A program made the position numbers and the translations under genes. From Paenibacillus pabuli NBRC 13638 (GTDB taxonomy: Bacteria; Bacillota; Bacilli; Paenibacillales; Paenibacillaceae): a DNA stretch of 64,000 nt. Below are positions 26,803 to 35,276 of the stretch, piece by piece. How positions within the stretch are numbered: the first letter of the stretch is position 1; each line of letters opens with the position of its first letter. A model generated the notes under the pieces. That model was given only the letters and a program-made list of their open reading frames with translations, did not search any database and was not told the origin of the DNA. Location of the stretch: NCBI RefSeq assembly GCF_001514495.1, contig NZ_BCNM01000024.1, positions 1 through 64,000 of the forward strand. The letters run 5' to 3'.

Positions 26803-27640
26803 GCGGCTTGGAAAAGGTCTTGATGCCCTCATTCCTTCGCTTTCAATTAATGACGATGATAAAGTCGTAGAAATCCCGATTAGTCAGCTGCGGGCAAATC
26901 CTTACCAACCTCGTAAAGTATTTGATGAAGATGCGATACATGAACTAGCTGAGTCAATCCGTCAACATGGTGTTATACAGCCGATTATTGTACGTCCTGT
27001 TCTGAGAGGTTATGAGATCATTGCTGGTGAACGGCGTTTCAGAGCTTCCCAATATTGCGGCAATGCAACTGTGCCTGCCGTAGTTCGTAATTTCAGTGAT
27101 CAGCAGGTTATGGAGATTGCTTTGATCGAGAACTTGCAGCGGGAAAATCTGAATGCGATGGAGGTTGCAGTTGCTTATCAGGGGCTCATGGACCAGTTTG
27201 GATTAACCCAAGAAGAGCTCTCTGTAAAAGTGGGCAAATCCCGTTCCCATATCGCTAATTTCCTCCGATTATTATCATTGCCTGAAGAAGTGAAGGATCA
27301 TGTTTCACGTGGAACATTGTCGATGGGACATGCCCGTGCTATTGTCGGAGTTAAAGATGAAGTCCTTGTTAAACAACTAGCAAAACAAACCATTGATCAG
27401 CAGTGGAGTGTTCGTGAACTCGAAGAGGCTGTTCAACAGTTGGATCGTTCCAAATCAGGTGAGGCCAAGGCCAAATCCAAGGTAAAGAAAAAGGATCCAT
27501 TTATTGATACAGTAGAAGAGTCGTTGCGTGAACGATTTAAAACAACGGTGAAAATTAAGCATAACAAAGATAAAGGGAAAATCGAGCTCAATTACTACAG
27601 CAAACAAGATCTGGAGCGACTGTTGGAACTGTTGCAATAG
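26795..27640 (+). CDS. spo0J: Chromosome partitioning protein Spo0J / ParB
   Basis: Binds parS, spreads as a CTP-dependent clamp and recruits SMC to the origin. 281 residues, normal length. The N-terminal Soj-interacting segment is MSKRLGKGLDALIPSL; the CTP-binding region has GERRFRASQ and ALIENLQRENLNAMEVA; the helix-turn-helix is TQEELSVKVGKSRSHIANF. A parS sequence lies within its own coding region at 27301. It is translationally coupled to soj. Confidence 0.98.
   Translation: MSKRLGKGLDALIPSLSINDDDKVVEIPISQLRANPYQPRKVFDEDAIHELAESIRQHGVIQPIIVRPVLRGYEIIAGERRFRASQYCGNATVPAVVRNFSDQQVMEIALIENLQRENLNAMEVAVAYQGLMDQFGLTQEELSVKVGKSRSHIANFLRLLSLPEEVKDHVSRGTLSMGHARAIVGVKDEVLVKQLAKQTIDQQWSVRELEEAVQQLDRSKSGEAKAKSKVKKKDPFIDTVEESLRERFKTTVKIKHNKDKGKIELNYYSKQDLERLLELLQ
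27301..27316. other. parS: parS site inside spo0J
   Basis: TGTTTCACGTGGAACA is one base from the perfect palindrome; its other strand, TGTTCCACGTGAAACA, matches the form of the parS site within B. subtilis spo0J. Embedding of parS in spo0J appears conserved. Confidence 0.9.
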
Positions 27641-27791
27641 TAGTCAGGATTCCATGATCCATTTACAACATGCGGGGCTTTTTCATGTGATGACATATCG
27701 CCTCTGTACCATGGAGAAACGATATGTCATTATTTGTTTTATAAGACCTACCCAGGAAGAACAATCAATTAGGGACAGGGGTGGTTGTGAG

Positions 27792-28952
27792 GTGGAGGGA
27801 GTTATCTATCTGGATCATGCGGCGACATCATGGCCTAAACCACCTGCTGTCGGGGAAGCCATGATAAAGGCTCTGGAGATTGCAGGGGCCAACCCGGGCA
27901 GAGGCAGTCATCGAATGGCTGTACAGGCGAGTCGGGTGCTATTTGGTGCTAGAAAGTCGCTATCCACTCTTTTTGGTATTAGTAATGCTAACGACATTGC
28001 ATTGGGAGCTAATACAACCGAAGCTTTGAATCTGGCTATTCAAGGTTGGTTAAGAGAAGGCGATCATGTTATTGCTACCATGGCTGAACATAATTCAGTA
28101 AGGCGACCACTGGAGTACATGCGCAGACTTCGAAATGTGGAGGTTGATTATGTACCTGTTAATGCTGCGGGTGCAATCGATCTGACCCGGTTCGCAAGTA
28201 TGTTTCGCCCCAATACAAGATTGGTTGTCTGCACGCATAGCTCGAACCTGCTGGGGAGTATTATGCCCATTGGGGAGATTGCACTGTTGTGTCAGAAACA
28301 TCATGTGCCTTTGCTTGTAGATGCTGCTCAAAGTGCTGGAATTATGCCTGTGAATGTAAGGCATCTCGGTATTGATATGCTGGCCTTTCCAGGTCATAAG
28401 GGACTATTGGGGCCACAAGGAACAGGTGGTCTGTATATTGCTCCTGAGCTGGATGTGCAGCCGTTGCTTCATGGAGGAACAGGCAGTCAATCTGAAGCGA
28501 TTGAGCAGCCGCTGGTTCGTCCTGACCGCTATGAGGCGGGTACGCCGAATACGGTAGGTGTAGCCGGGCTAACAGCTGGAGTCCAGCATGTGCTTGAGCT
28601 GAACCCTGAATTGATTTATAAACAGGAGTGGGACTTGACTCAGCATATGATGAATGGTTTATCATCGGTACAGGGAATTCGAATGCTTGGTCCTGAAATT
28701 GGACAGCCGCGTACCGGCTTGTTATCCTTTACTGTTGAGGGATATGATTCGGCGCAGCTAGCGTTTCAATTAGATCGGAATTATGGCATTGCTGTGCGCT
28801 CCGGTTTCCACTGCACACCTCTTGCCCATGAATCGGCAGGGACAACAGCGAGTGGGGCAGTCAGGGCGAGTGTGGGCTATAATACATCAAAAGAAGATGT
28901 AGATGCCTTAATCGAAGCGGTTATTGAATTAACTGCATCAAAAATCATATGA
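27792..28952 (+). CDS. Cysteine desulfurase family, class V aminotransferase fold
   Basis: A 386-residue PLP enzyme of the SufS/NifS-like group, which frees sulfur from cysteine. It starts VIYLDHAATSWPKPPAV after a GTG; ALGANTTEALNLAI and NPGRGSHRMAV are typical. The PLP lysine is in FPGHKGLLGPQG, and the catalytic cysteine is in SGFHCTPLAHE. It resembles the family often annotated as TIGR01977. The start is uncertain: GTG 27792 is chosen, with GGGGTGG 7 bases upstream; the frame is open back to 27654. It stands alone after spo0J, not in a suf operon. Sulfur acceptor unknown; a DUF3343 protein lies 1.4 kb downstream. Confidence 0.85.
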   Translation: MEGVIYLDHAATSWPKPPAVGEAMIKALEIAGANPGRGSHRMAVQASRVLFGARKSLSTLFGISNANDIALGANTTEALNLAIQGWLREGDHVIATMAEHNSVRRPLEYMRRLRNVEVDYVPVNAAGAIDLTRFASMFRPNTRLVVCTHSSNLLGSIMPIGEIALLCQKHHVPLLVDAAQSAGIMPVNVRHLGIDMLAFPGHKGLLGPQGTGGLYIAPELDVQPLLHGGTGSQSEAIEQPLVRPDRYEAGTPNTVGVAGLTAGVQHVLELNPELIYKQEWDLTQHMMNGLSSVQGIRMLGPEIGQPRTGLLSFTVEGYDSAQLAFQLDRNYGIAVRSGFHCTPLAHESAGTTASGAVRASVGYNTSKEDVDALIEAVIELTASKII

Positions 28953-29172
28953 AGCAATCCTAATGAAATATGAATTTCCAATGCTTAAAGAGCATGGTGC
29001 AAGAGCGCAAAATGATGATTAATTACAAGGGTTATCTGGTGAATGATAGGTAGGCATGAGAGATCATTTGAACGTGTGATGGCTTAACTGGATGTAATGA
29101 TCAATGAAGTGGAAGAGGCTTGATGCTACAGACGTTAATCTGAACAAACCAACAGAGGGGTAGTTGCACTAC

Positions 29173-29673
29173 ATGGCTGAATTAAATGAGCTGATTCTGG
29201 AACAGCTGATATGGATTATTGGCGGCATGGCTTTACTTATGGTGATCTTGCTCATCGTAAGTATCGCTCAGGGCGCAAAGTTACGAAAGTTGAAACGGAA
29301 ATATGAAGCCATGATGGCTGGCAGCGGAGTGGAAGATCTGGAGTCACTGTTGATCAATCTGAAAATTCAGATGGACAGCATTGAGGACGAACATAAGCTG
29401 CAAACAGATCAGTTACAGGCTGTCATGCAGAAGGTGACCCGCATTCAGGGTAAAGTGGGCGTGAAAAGGTACAACGCTTATGGAGAGCTTGGCAGTGACC
29501 TGAGTTTCTCGATGGCCATGGTGAACGATAGCCAAGATGGTATGGTGCTAACTGGTATTTATAATCGTGACGGCTCCTATGTATATGCCAAACCTCTAAA
29601 GGGGGGAGAGTCCACGTATACACTATCCCCAGAGGAGAAGGAAGCCATTACTCTGGCACAGCAAGCAGAGTAG
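29173..29673 (+). CDS. DUF4446 family membrane-anchored protein
   Basis: A 166-residue protein of unknown function. One membrane segment (about 10-33, QLIWIIGGMALLMVILLIVS), a coiled-coil stretch with QMDSIEDEHKLQTDQLQAVM, and a soluble C-terminal domain with VGVKRYNAYGELGSDLSFSMA and NRDGSYVYAKPLKGG, which is the DUF4446 pattern. ATG 29173 is chosen; TTG 29164 is possible but sits only a few bases past GAGGGG. Its 3' end overlaps the converging yyaC gene by 26 bp. Confidence 0.8.
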   Translation: MAELNELILEQLIWIIGGMALLMVILLIVSIAQGAKLRKLKRKYEAMMAGSGVEDLESLLINLKIQMDSIEDEHKLQTDQLQAVMQKVTRIQGKVGVKRYNAYGELGSDLSFSMAMVNDSQDGMVLTGIYNRDGSYVYAKPLKGGESTYTLSPEEKEAITLAQQAE

Positions 29674-30253
29674 AGCGTGTGTGCCATTCACGAATGGCCG
29701 AGTATAGACTGCTTGATATAATCTCGGACATACGCATAACAAGACTGAGACGTGTATTCTGCAGAACAAAGTATTCCATAAAGCCGCCGACGTTAACGAT
29801 ACCTGTAAGATGGATATCGCCGACCGGCGGTAATTCTTTATTTACACCTGCACCCGGTTTGAGCGGTCCATTCACGACCTGGATGCATCCGACACTCGAT
29901 GATTGTCCCAGGCAGGCATCAATGCCAATCACATAAGGATTGTGATGGGTGGCTTGTATTTTGTGAAGGGTGTCCTGCAGGTTCATCGCATGTACCGGTT
30001 CATCCAGGGTACCGTAGAGATGGAATAGAGGGCTGTCCCACTTGGCAAGCGACGAACCAACGAGCGGGCCGAGGCAGTCTCCGGTAGATCGGTCTGTACC
30101 AATGCAGACAACAACTACATTTTGCAGCGAATGGGCTTTATAGAGATGAAACATTAAACGATGAATGATGGCTGAGTGAATACCTGGATCGGTATGTGGA
30201 ATTTTCAGACTGGTCATGTCTTGAGATGAAAAGGAATGCGAGATGGGATTCAT
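29648..30253 (-). CDS. yyaC: Spore protein YyaC (DUF1256, GPR-protease related)
   Basis: A 201-residue protein of the YyaC family, related to the germination protease GPR and found in spore formers. The core is VVVVCIGTDRSTGDCLGPLVG followed by HNPYVIGIDACLGQ and PPVGDIHLTGIVNVGGFMEY. ATG at 30253 is preferred as AAAGGA lies 9 bases ahead; upstream codons to 30328 have no such site. It is one of few minus-strand genes on this side of the origin and converges on DUF4446. Sporulation expression is expected from the family, but I could not find a clear forespore promoter. Confidence 0.88.
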   Translation of the reverse strand: MNPISHSFSSQDMTSLKIPHTDPGIHSAIIHRLMFHLYKAHSLQNVVVVCIGTDRSTGDCLGPLVGSSLAKWDSPLFHLYGTLDEPVHAMNLQDTLHKIQATHHNPYVIGIDACLGQSSSVGCIQVVNGPLKPGAGVNKELPPVGDIHLTGIVNVGGFMEYFVLQNTRLSLVMRMSEIISSSLYSAIREWHTRSTLLAVPE

Positions 30254-30359
30254 AGGATCTATCCTTTCCCTTGGAATGGTAGTAACAGTATATGGAAGGA
30301 TAGAACGTTTTATACTTCGTGAGGACAAGCTTTTTCAAAGGGATTGAAAGGAGCAGGAC

Positions 30360-30623
30360 ATGGACGAGTGGATAGATGATTGGATGCTGATTGCTTTTGA
30401 TTCTACCCAGCAGGCACTGCGGGCAGAAATGCTGTTGGAGTTCGCCGAGATAGAGATTGATTTATTCCCTACCCCGAAAGAGATCACAGCGGGCTGTGCT
30501 CTATGTATTCAATTTCCGAAAGAAGATCTGGAGAGAGTAAAGCAGATCATTCGTAATGAGTTTGTGGAGATCCGCGGCCTCTATTTCAAAACCGCTGACA
30601 GCTATGATAACATACCCATGTAG
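30360..30623 (+). CDS. DUF3343 protein, putative sulfur/selenium carrier-like
   Basis: An 87-residue protein matching DUF3343. The family pattern is visible: FDSTQQALRAEMLLE, then the loop LFPTPKEITAGCALCIQF, in which the first Cys corresponds to the conserved cysteine after the P-x-x-I/S motif. The family has been proposed to act in sulfur or selenium transfer together with cysteine desulfurase-like proteins. A desulfurase homologue lies nearby (27792-28952). It precedes the MscS gene by 14 bp. Confidence 0.8.
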   Translation: MDEWIDDWMLIAFDSTQQALRAEMLLEFAEIEIDLFPTPKEITAGCALCIQFPKEDLERVKQIIRNEFVEIRGLYFKTADSYDNIPM

Positions 30624-30637
30624 AGGAGGTTTGATCT

Positions 30638-31576
30638 ATGTTGCCATTTAAGTTGGCTTCAGGGGATGAGGAGACTCCGCAAAAGGTCTTAGAAAGTGCT
30701 ATAAGCTGGACAGATAAATTATGGAACAAAGTCGCTGATGCAGATATGTGGTTTAATATTCTGTTCAGTTCGATCCGCATTATTATTATTTTCATTATTA
30801 CGCGTATTGTGATCAAAATTGTATCACGTATTATAGATCGCACGATGGCACGTAAGCAGGAAGGCAAGATTCGGGTCAATCCACGCCGATTTATAACGGT
30901 GGGAGAGTTGATGAAAAATGCGACCTCCATAACATGTAATTTCATTATGATCCTGTTACTGTTATCTGAGATCAATGTGAAAGTCGGACCATTGCTGGCG
31001 AGTGCAGGAGTACTTGGACTGGCTATTGGTTTTGGTGCGCAGGGATTGGTGAAGGATGTTATTACCGGTTTCTTCATTATATTGGAGGATCAATTTGCAG
31101 TAGGCGATGTCATTCAGACAGGCACCTATAAAGGGACGGTTGAAGTCATTGGCCTGAGAACGACCAAGTTGGTTAGTTGGCAGGGTGAGGTGCACATCAT
31201 TCCTAATGGTACGATAGCAAGTGTAACGAACTTCTCCATGTCGAATTCCCTTGCGGTTGTGGACATTCCCATGAAGGGTGAACAGACCCTGGACGAGTCT
31301 GTGCACTTGGTGAAACGGGCGTTGGCTGGAATTGAGGATCGGGATCTGAATATCGTTAAAGTACCAGACGTGCTTGGAATTCAGTCGATGTCTACCTCGG
31401 AATATGTGGTTCGCATTGTTGCTGAGTGCCTGCCGAACTCCAGAGCCTCTGTAGAGCGTCAAATTCAGAGTGATGTGAAGAAAGCAATGGAGTATCGTGA
31501 AATGAGCAATCAGGCAGCATTAGAGCAAGCAGCAGCTCAGGAGAAGGATGAGGGGGATGGCATAGGTGGAGCGTAA
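30638..31576 (+). CDS. MscS family small-conductance mechanosensitive channel
   Basis: A 312-residue channel that releases solutes on hypo-osmotic shock. Three membrane segments: about 38-62, 88-110 and the pore helix LLASAGVLGLAIGFGAQGLV with the Gly/Ala packing typical of MscS TM3. The cytoplasmic beta domain has VGDVIQTGTYKGTVEVIGLR and IPNGTIASVTNFS. GAGGAGG is just upstream of the ATG. Its end overlaps the next gene by 11 bp. Confidence 0.92.
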   Translation: MLPFKLASGDEETPQKVLESAISWTDKLWNKVADADMWFNILFSSIRIIIIFIITRIVIKIVSRIIDRTMARKQEGKIRVNPRRFITVGELMKNATSITCNFIMILLLLSEINVKVGPLLASAGVLGLAIGFGAQGLVKDVITGFFIILEDQFAVGDVIQTGTYKGTVEVIGLRTTKLVSWQGEVHIIPNGTIASVTNFSMSNSLAVVDIPMKGEQTLDESVHLVKRALAGIEDRDLNIVKVPDVLGIQSMSTSEYVVRIVAECLPNSRASVERQIQSDVKKAMEYREMSNQAALEQAAAQEKDEGDGIGGA

Positions 31577-31775
31577 AATTTTTCAGCTTGGGGACATTGT
31601 GCAAATGAAAAAGCAGCATCCATGTGGCAGCAATGAGATGGAAATCATCCGGATGGGCATGGATATCCGCATCAAGTGTGTAGGGTGTAAACATAGCGTT
31701 CTAATTCCTAGAGCGAAATTCGAAAAAAACATGAAAAAGGTACTTCGCTCGTCAGAGGATTTGGCTGAATCCTAA
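31566..31775 (+). CDS. DUF951 family small protein
   Basis: A 69-residue protein of DUF951, found beside mscS or ychF near the origin in many Firmicutes. The pattern FQLGDIVQMKKQHPCGSNEMEIIRM... IKCVGCKHSVLIPR is diagnostic, with three cysteines that could bind a metal. The start is GTG at 31566, inside the mscS 3' end, suggesting coupling. Function unknown. Confidence 0.88.
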   Translation: MERKIFQLGDIVQMKKQHPCGSNEMEIIRMGMDIRIKCVGCKHSVLIPRAKFEKNMKKVLRSSEDLAES

Positions 31776-31847
31776 TGCAATAACGGTGTAAATTTTCACT
31801 TGTTGTATTGCCTATAACACCGTTTACATGTAGGTAGGGCTTGGGTA

Positions 31848-31876
31848 TTGCGTTCTGTAAATGATCATGCTATAAT
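31848..31876 (+). promoter_or_regulatory. tRNA-Ser promoter
   Basis: TTGCGT (31848-31853), 17-bp spacer, TATAAT (31871-31876), 12 bp ahead of the mature tRNA. Confidence 0.8.
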
Positions 31877-31888
31877 CATTATTGCTGC

Positions 31889-31979
31889 GGAAAGGTACCC
31901 AAGAGGCCCAAGGGGGCTGACTCGAAATCAGTTAGGCGTGTCACAGCGTGCGTGGGTTCGAATCCCACCCTTTCCGCCA
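31889..31979 (+). tRNA. tRNA-Ser (anticodon CGA)
   Basis: A 91-nt class II tRNA. The acceptor stem GGAAAGG (31889-31895) pairs with CCTTTCC (31969-31975), then G and an encoded CCA (31977-31979). The anticodon CGA is at 31923-31925 in loop CTCGAAA. A long variable arm and a T-arm with GGGTTCGAATCCC follow. It decodes UCG. Confidence 0.97.
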
Positions 31980-32042
31980 CTAATCAATCAGTTTAGTGAA
32001 ACTATAAATGAATCAACGTGAGTTGAGATCTATATATGAAAG

Positions 32043-32069
32043 AAGACCTTCCAGTTGGGAGGTCTTTTT
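32043..32069 (+). terminator. tRNA-Ser terminator
   Basis: AAGACCT (32043-32049) pairs with AGGTCTT (32060-32066), with a partly paired CC/GG inside, then TTTTTA. Confidence 0.8.
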
Positions 32070-32106
32070 ATTTGTGATTCATTGTCTAATAAACAGTCGA
32101 ATTGAA

Positions 32107-32133
32107 AAAAACAAAGAGCCCCTAAGGGCTCTT
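32107..32133 (-). terminator. Leftward terminator
   Basis: AAGAGCCC (32114-32121) pairs with GGGCTCTT (32126-32133) with a 4-base loop; on the minus strand it is followed by TTTGTTTTTTT. It probably ends transcripts from the yjzC-like gene. Confidence 0.75.
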
Positions 32134-32396
32134 CATTCGGCGGTGCATTCGGTTTGTTAGGAAACAATCGGTCGTAACGATCAAGAAACCTGGCGTACGT
32201 ACTGCTATTGCAATACTCGTGCTTCAGACAAGGCCTTTCACACAACCATCTTGCTTCTTAAATTACGTGATGAATCTCCAACAGTGAATGTTCGGCTTCG
32301 TTGTCCAACGGAACCACACCTCTCTCGTGCACCGCCTGATTGTATTATGTGCATTAGTACGTTTTATATACAGCATTTTGAAAAAATTCTTTGCGA

Positions 32397-32591
32397 TTAG
32401 TGAACGCGGGCCTTGGTCAGCTTTTTCCACTTGCGATTTTGGTTGCTCGTTTCAGGGAAGCTTTCACCCTTTTGCAGGGTTATCCGTTTCGGATTGTTAA
32501 TCTCTGTATGAAAGCTTTTCTCGCCAACCTCAGTGTATTCCCCATCGTTTGGAGCTTTGTCTCCTGGTTCAAACTCAGTTTTTTCGCCCAT
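32397..32591 (-). CDS. YjzC family small protein
   Basis: A 64-residue protein matching the YjzC family, of unknown function and found in Bacillales. The pattern is FEPGDKAPNDGEYTEVGE, then NPKRITLQKGESFPETSNQNRKW. AAGGAGG lies 7 bases ahead of the ATG, a strong ribosome site that supports a real gene despite its size. It lies between tRNA-Ser and the rpsF operon, on the opposite strand. Confidence 0.78.
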   Translation of the reverse strand: MGEKTEFEPGDKAPNDGEYTEVGEKSFHTEINNPKRITLQKGESFPETSNQNRKWKKLTKARVH

Positions 32592-32792
32592 GATAAAACC
32601 TCCTTGGCATAATGGATTTCAATGCTGCTTCTGTAGTGTGCTCCATTGGAGTTATGATCATGTGTAATAAGAAGAGGGAACGTTTGCTTGCATTGAGACT
32701 GCATTTTTGTTATATTAATATAGTTCGAGTTTGTGCTCGTTCCTTGCTCTCAACCTGGATTGAGGGCCAGAGTCCATAAGGAGGTGAAAATT

Positions 32793-33086
32793 ATGCGCAA
32801 ATATGAAGTGATGTACATTATTCGTCCTGATGTTGAGCAAGAAGTTGTTCAAGCTACAGTCGATAAATTCCAAGGCATCATCTCCAACGGCGGTGGTGAA
32901 GTTACAGCTCACGACGTTATGGGTAAACGCCGTCTTGCGTATGAGATCAAGAAATTCCGTGATGGTGTTTATGTTCTGGTACACTTCACTGCTGAACCAG
33001 CAGTTGTTACTGAACTTGAGCGTCTCATGAAGATTTCTGACGAAGTTATTCGTTATCTCATTACAAACGACGTTAAGTCTGCTTAA
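32793..33086 (+). CDS. rpsF: 30S ribosomal protein S6
   Basis: A 97-residue ribosomal protein that binds S18 in the small-subunit platform. It starts MRKYEVMYIIRPDV after AAGGAGGTG; residues GKRRLAYEIKKFRDGVYVLVHF are conserved. A frame extending to 32733 has no ribosome site and is rejected. First gene of the rpsF-ssb-rpsR operon. The promoter is probably near 32690-32720 (TTGCAT or TTGAGA with AT-rich -10). Confidence 0.97.
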   Translation: MRKYEVMYIIRPDVEQEVVQATVDKFQGIISNGGGEVTAHDVMGKRRLAYEIKKFRDGVYVLVHFTAEPAVVTELERLMKISDEVIRYLITNDVKSA

Positions 33087-33134
33087 GACAACTCGTGATC
33101 AACGCACCAATACGCTCTGAAGGAGGGGATTACA

Positions 33135-33623
33135 TTGTTGAACCGTGTCATTCTGATCGGCCGGTTAACCCGGGATCCTGAGTTGCGTTATACTCCAGCT
33201 GGAGTAGCAGTTACGCAATTTACTTTGGCAGTGGACAGACCGTTTACAAGCCAAGGGGGAGAACGGGAAGCGGATTTCATTCCGGTCGTAACCTGGAGAC
33301 AGCTTGCTGAGACTTGTGCAAACTATTTGCGCAAAGGACGCCTAGCTGCAGTCGAAGGACGCATTCAAGTACGGAATTACGAGAATAACGAAGGAAAACG
33401 TGTATACGTGACCGAAGTCATTGCCGATAACGTCCGTTTCTTGGAGTCAGCTAACCGTGATAATAACGGTGGCGGCGGTGGGCAACCGATGCGTGAAGAG
33501 CCTTCTTATGGAGGCGGCGGGCGCGCGAACAATAACAATAATTCGCGTAGCAACAACAATCAGGATCCTTTTTCCGATGACGGAAAACCGATTGATATAT
33601 CGGATGATGATTTGCCATTTTAA
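33135..33623 (+). CDS. ssb: Single-stranded DNA-binding protein
   Basis: Protects single-stranded DNA and recruits replication and repair partners. 162 residues. OB-fold start MLNRVILIGRLTRDPELRYTP; a Gly/Asn/Ser-rich disordered linker at about 108-145; and the acidic protein-interaction tip DDLPF at the C-terminus. The start is TTG at 33135 (a second TTG follows), with AGGAGGGG 6 bases upstream. Confidence 0.98.
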   Translation: MLNRVILIGRLTRDPELRYTPAGVAVTQFTLAVDRPFTSQGGEREADFIPVVTWRQLAETCANYLRKGRLAAVEGRIQVRNYENNEGKRVYVTEVIADNVRFLESANRDNNGGGGGQPMREEPSYGGGGRANNNNNSRSNNNQDPFSDDGKPIDISDDDLPF

Positions 33624-33678
33624 CGTGAACCGACACTCTTAGAGTGATTGGCTTAACGATAGGAAAGGACTGAAAAGC

Positions 33679-33951
33679 ATGAGCTTCAAGCAAAGAGAAG
33701 GCGGAGACAACGATAAAAGACCGGCTCGCCGTGGCGGCCGTAACAAACGTCGTAAAGTGTGCTTCTTCACAGCTAACAAAATTACTCACATCGATTATAA
33801 AGATACGGACTTGCTTCGTAAATTTATCAGCGAACGTGGTAAAATTTTGCCGCGCCGTGTAACAGGTACTAGCGCTAAATATCAACGCATGCTGACGATT
33901 GCCATCAAACGCTCCCGTCAAATCGCATTGCTGCCATACACAACTGAGTAG
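33679..33951 (+). CDS. rpsR: 30S ribosomal protein S18
   Basis: A 90-residue S18, with KVCFFTANKITHIDYKDTDLL and FISERGKILPRRVTG, followed by KRSRQIALLPY. A basic N-terminal extension is typical of Firmicutes. Third gene of the rpsF-ssb-rpsR operon, followed by a terminator. Only one Cys is present, so no zinc site. Confidence 0.98.
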   Translation: MSFKQREGGDNDKRPARRGGRNKRRKVCFFTANKITHIDYKDTDLLRKFISERGKILPRRVTGTSAKYQRMLTIAIKRSRQIALLPYTTE

Positions 33952-33972
33952 TCTTACTCAGCATGGATACAA

Positions 33973-34003
33973 AGCAGTCGGCTTATAGCCGGCTGCTTTT
34001 TTG
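33973..34003 (+). terminator. rpsF-ssb-rpsR operon terminator
   Basis: An 11-bp stem (33973-33983 with 33987-33997) containing one G-U pair and a 3-base loop, followed by six T. Confidence 0.9.
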
Positions 34004-34168
34004 CATATATAGATTACATAAAATAAAGGCAACTCCTTAATGGCAGGACGTGAAGCTTGCATGAATGAAGCAATTACCGCTCAAATGATTTATAATAGAA
34101 TCTACTGTATTGTTGAGTAGTTGGTAGGGTGCGTTCAACGATTATAGATTCCATCATCAGGAGAGAGC

Positions 34169-34762
34169 ATGAATACAACCAAACGTAAAGTAAAAAAGCA
34201 ACGAAGGAGTAGTCTGCGATTCTGGATTGTAGCTACGTTGCTACTTTCCATTATATATATCTGGCTGCAGCAAAAAGGAGACACCTATGATATATGGCCA
34301 GGAAATAACATGCAAGATGTGATGCCAATCACAGGACTTCACCCGGTAGTAGCAGAAAGTGAAAAATTGTTGGTTCGGAAGGCGGCAAGGCAGGGAATAG
34401 AGATCGTAGTTACACACGGTTACCGCAGTATAGAGGAACAAGATGCGTTGTATAATCAAGGGCGTTCGAGTGCGGGCAGTATTGTAACCAACGCGCAAGG
34501 AGGAGACTCTTATCACAATTACGGACTAGCAATTGATTTTGCATTGCGCACTCCTGAGGGTGATGTGGTCTGGGACATGGATCGGGATGATAACGGGAAT
34601 GGGCAGGCCGATTGGATGGAAGTTGTTGAGCTTGCGAAAGAATTGGGGTTTACATGGGGCGGGGATTGGGCCAACTTTCCGGATTATCCTCATCTGCAAA
34701 TGGACTTCGGACTTAGTATAAATGAATTAAAGCGTGGTAAGAGACCTCCAGAATCCCACTGA
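34169..34762 (+). CDS. M15 family peptidoglycan peptidase, membrane-anchored
   Basis: A 197-residue zinc peptidase of the VanY/CwlK type that cleaves peptide stems of peptidoglycan. An N-terminal membrane anchor is at about 20-36 (FWIVATLLLSIIYIWLQ). Metal-site motifs are SYHNYGLAIDFAL (His and Asp) and YPHLQM (second His). Between them, DRDDNGNGQADWMEV resembles a calcium-binding EF-hand loop. It could be a D,D- or L,D-peptidase; sequence alone does not decide. AGGAGAG precedes the ATG. Confidence 0.85.
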   Translation: MNTTKRKVKKQRRSSLRFWIVATLLLSIIYIWLQQKGDTYDIWPGNNMQDVMPITGLHPVVAESEKLLVRKAARQGIEIVVTHGYRSIEEQDALYNQGRSSAGSIVTNAQGGDSYHNYGLAIDFALRTPEGDVVWDMDRDDNGNGQADWMEVVELAKELGFTWGGDWANFPDYPHLQMDFGLSINELKRGKRPPESH

Positions 34763-34802
34763 ACATAGGTATTATATATACATCTAATTGTATAAATATT
34801 AG

Positions 34803-34834
34803 AAAAGCCTTGCATTTTGCAGGGCTTTTTTCTT
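34803..34834 (+). terminator. Terminator after the M15 peptidase
   Basis: A 12-bp stem, 34803-34814 with 34818-34829, with one G-U pair and a TTT loop, followed by more T. Confidence 0.88.
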
Positions 34835-35247
34835 TCTTTTGTAAAATAAATGATAAAAGATTACAATTTGTTCTTTACATAAACGAATAAATAAAACTAT
34901 ACTATAATAACTAGATTTTTCATTACGATACGGTAGCTTATATAAAGCTTAGCTATGTTTGTATAATTTAGTTAGTAAACAAGTTTGCTTCCAGATTGGA
35001 ATCCACCTCCATAAATCCCTCACACCTAACATTATAATTGTTTATATAACAAATATTAACATTTAGTTTACATGTTATGTAATGTCAATGTAATATATTT
35101 AGAAAGTTCAATCTTCTACTGAAATTTATCTGACCCTTAAAAGTACACTTAGGTCCCTAAAATCCCTTGATATTTACCTTTTAAGTATAACTAATATCCA
35201 TAACTGTATTATTAAAAACATTTATACCAAAAATCTCAAAATAAGCA

Positions 35248-35276
35248 TTGACGTCACCTAAATTTACACGTATGAT
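35248..35276 (+). promoter_or_regulatory. Predicted promoter of the opp operon
   Basis: TTGACG (35248-35253), 17-bp spacer, TATGAT (35271-35276). It implies a leader of about 200 nt before oppD. Confidence 0.6.

Larger units (their letters stand above)
31980..32396. other. Spacer between tRNA-Ser and the yjzC-like gene
   Basis: It contains two terminator hairpins, one per direction, listed separately. A minus-strand frame at about 32110-32245 encodes YARFLDRYDRLFPNKPNAPP, which looks protein-like but lacks a ribosome site and runs through the terminator. I do not call it a gene. Confidence 0.45.

Noticed and set aside
32030..32245. 71-codon minus-strand frame beside tRNA-Ser
   Set aside because: Part looks protein-like (YARFLDRYDRLFPN) but it has no ribosome site and runs through a terminator stem and T-run.
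32700..32792. Possible S6:S18 autoregulatory leader of rpsF
   Set aside because: Small hairpins exist, but the CCG bulge expected of that motif is not seen.
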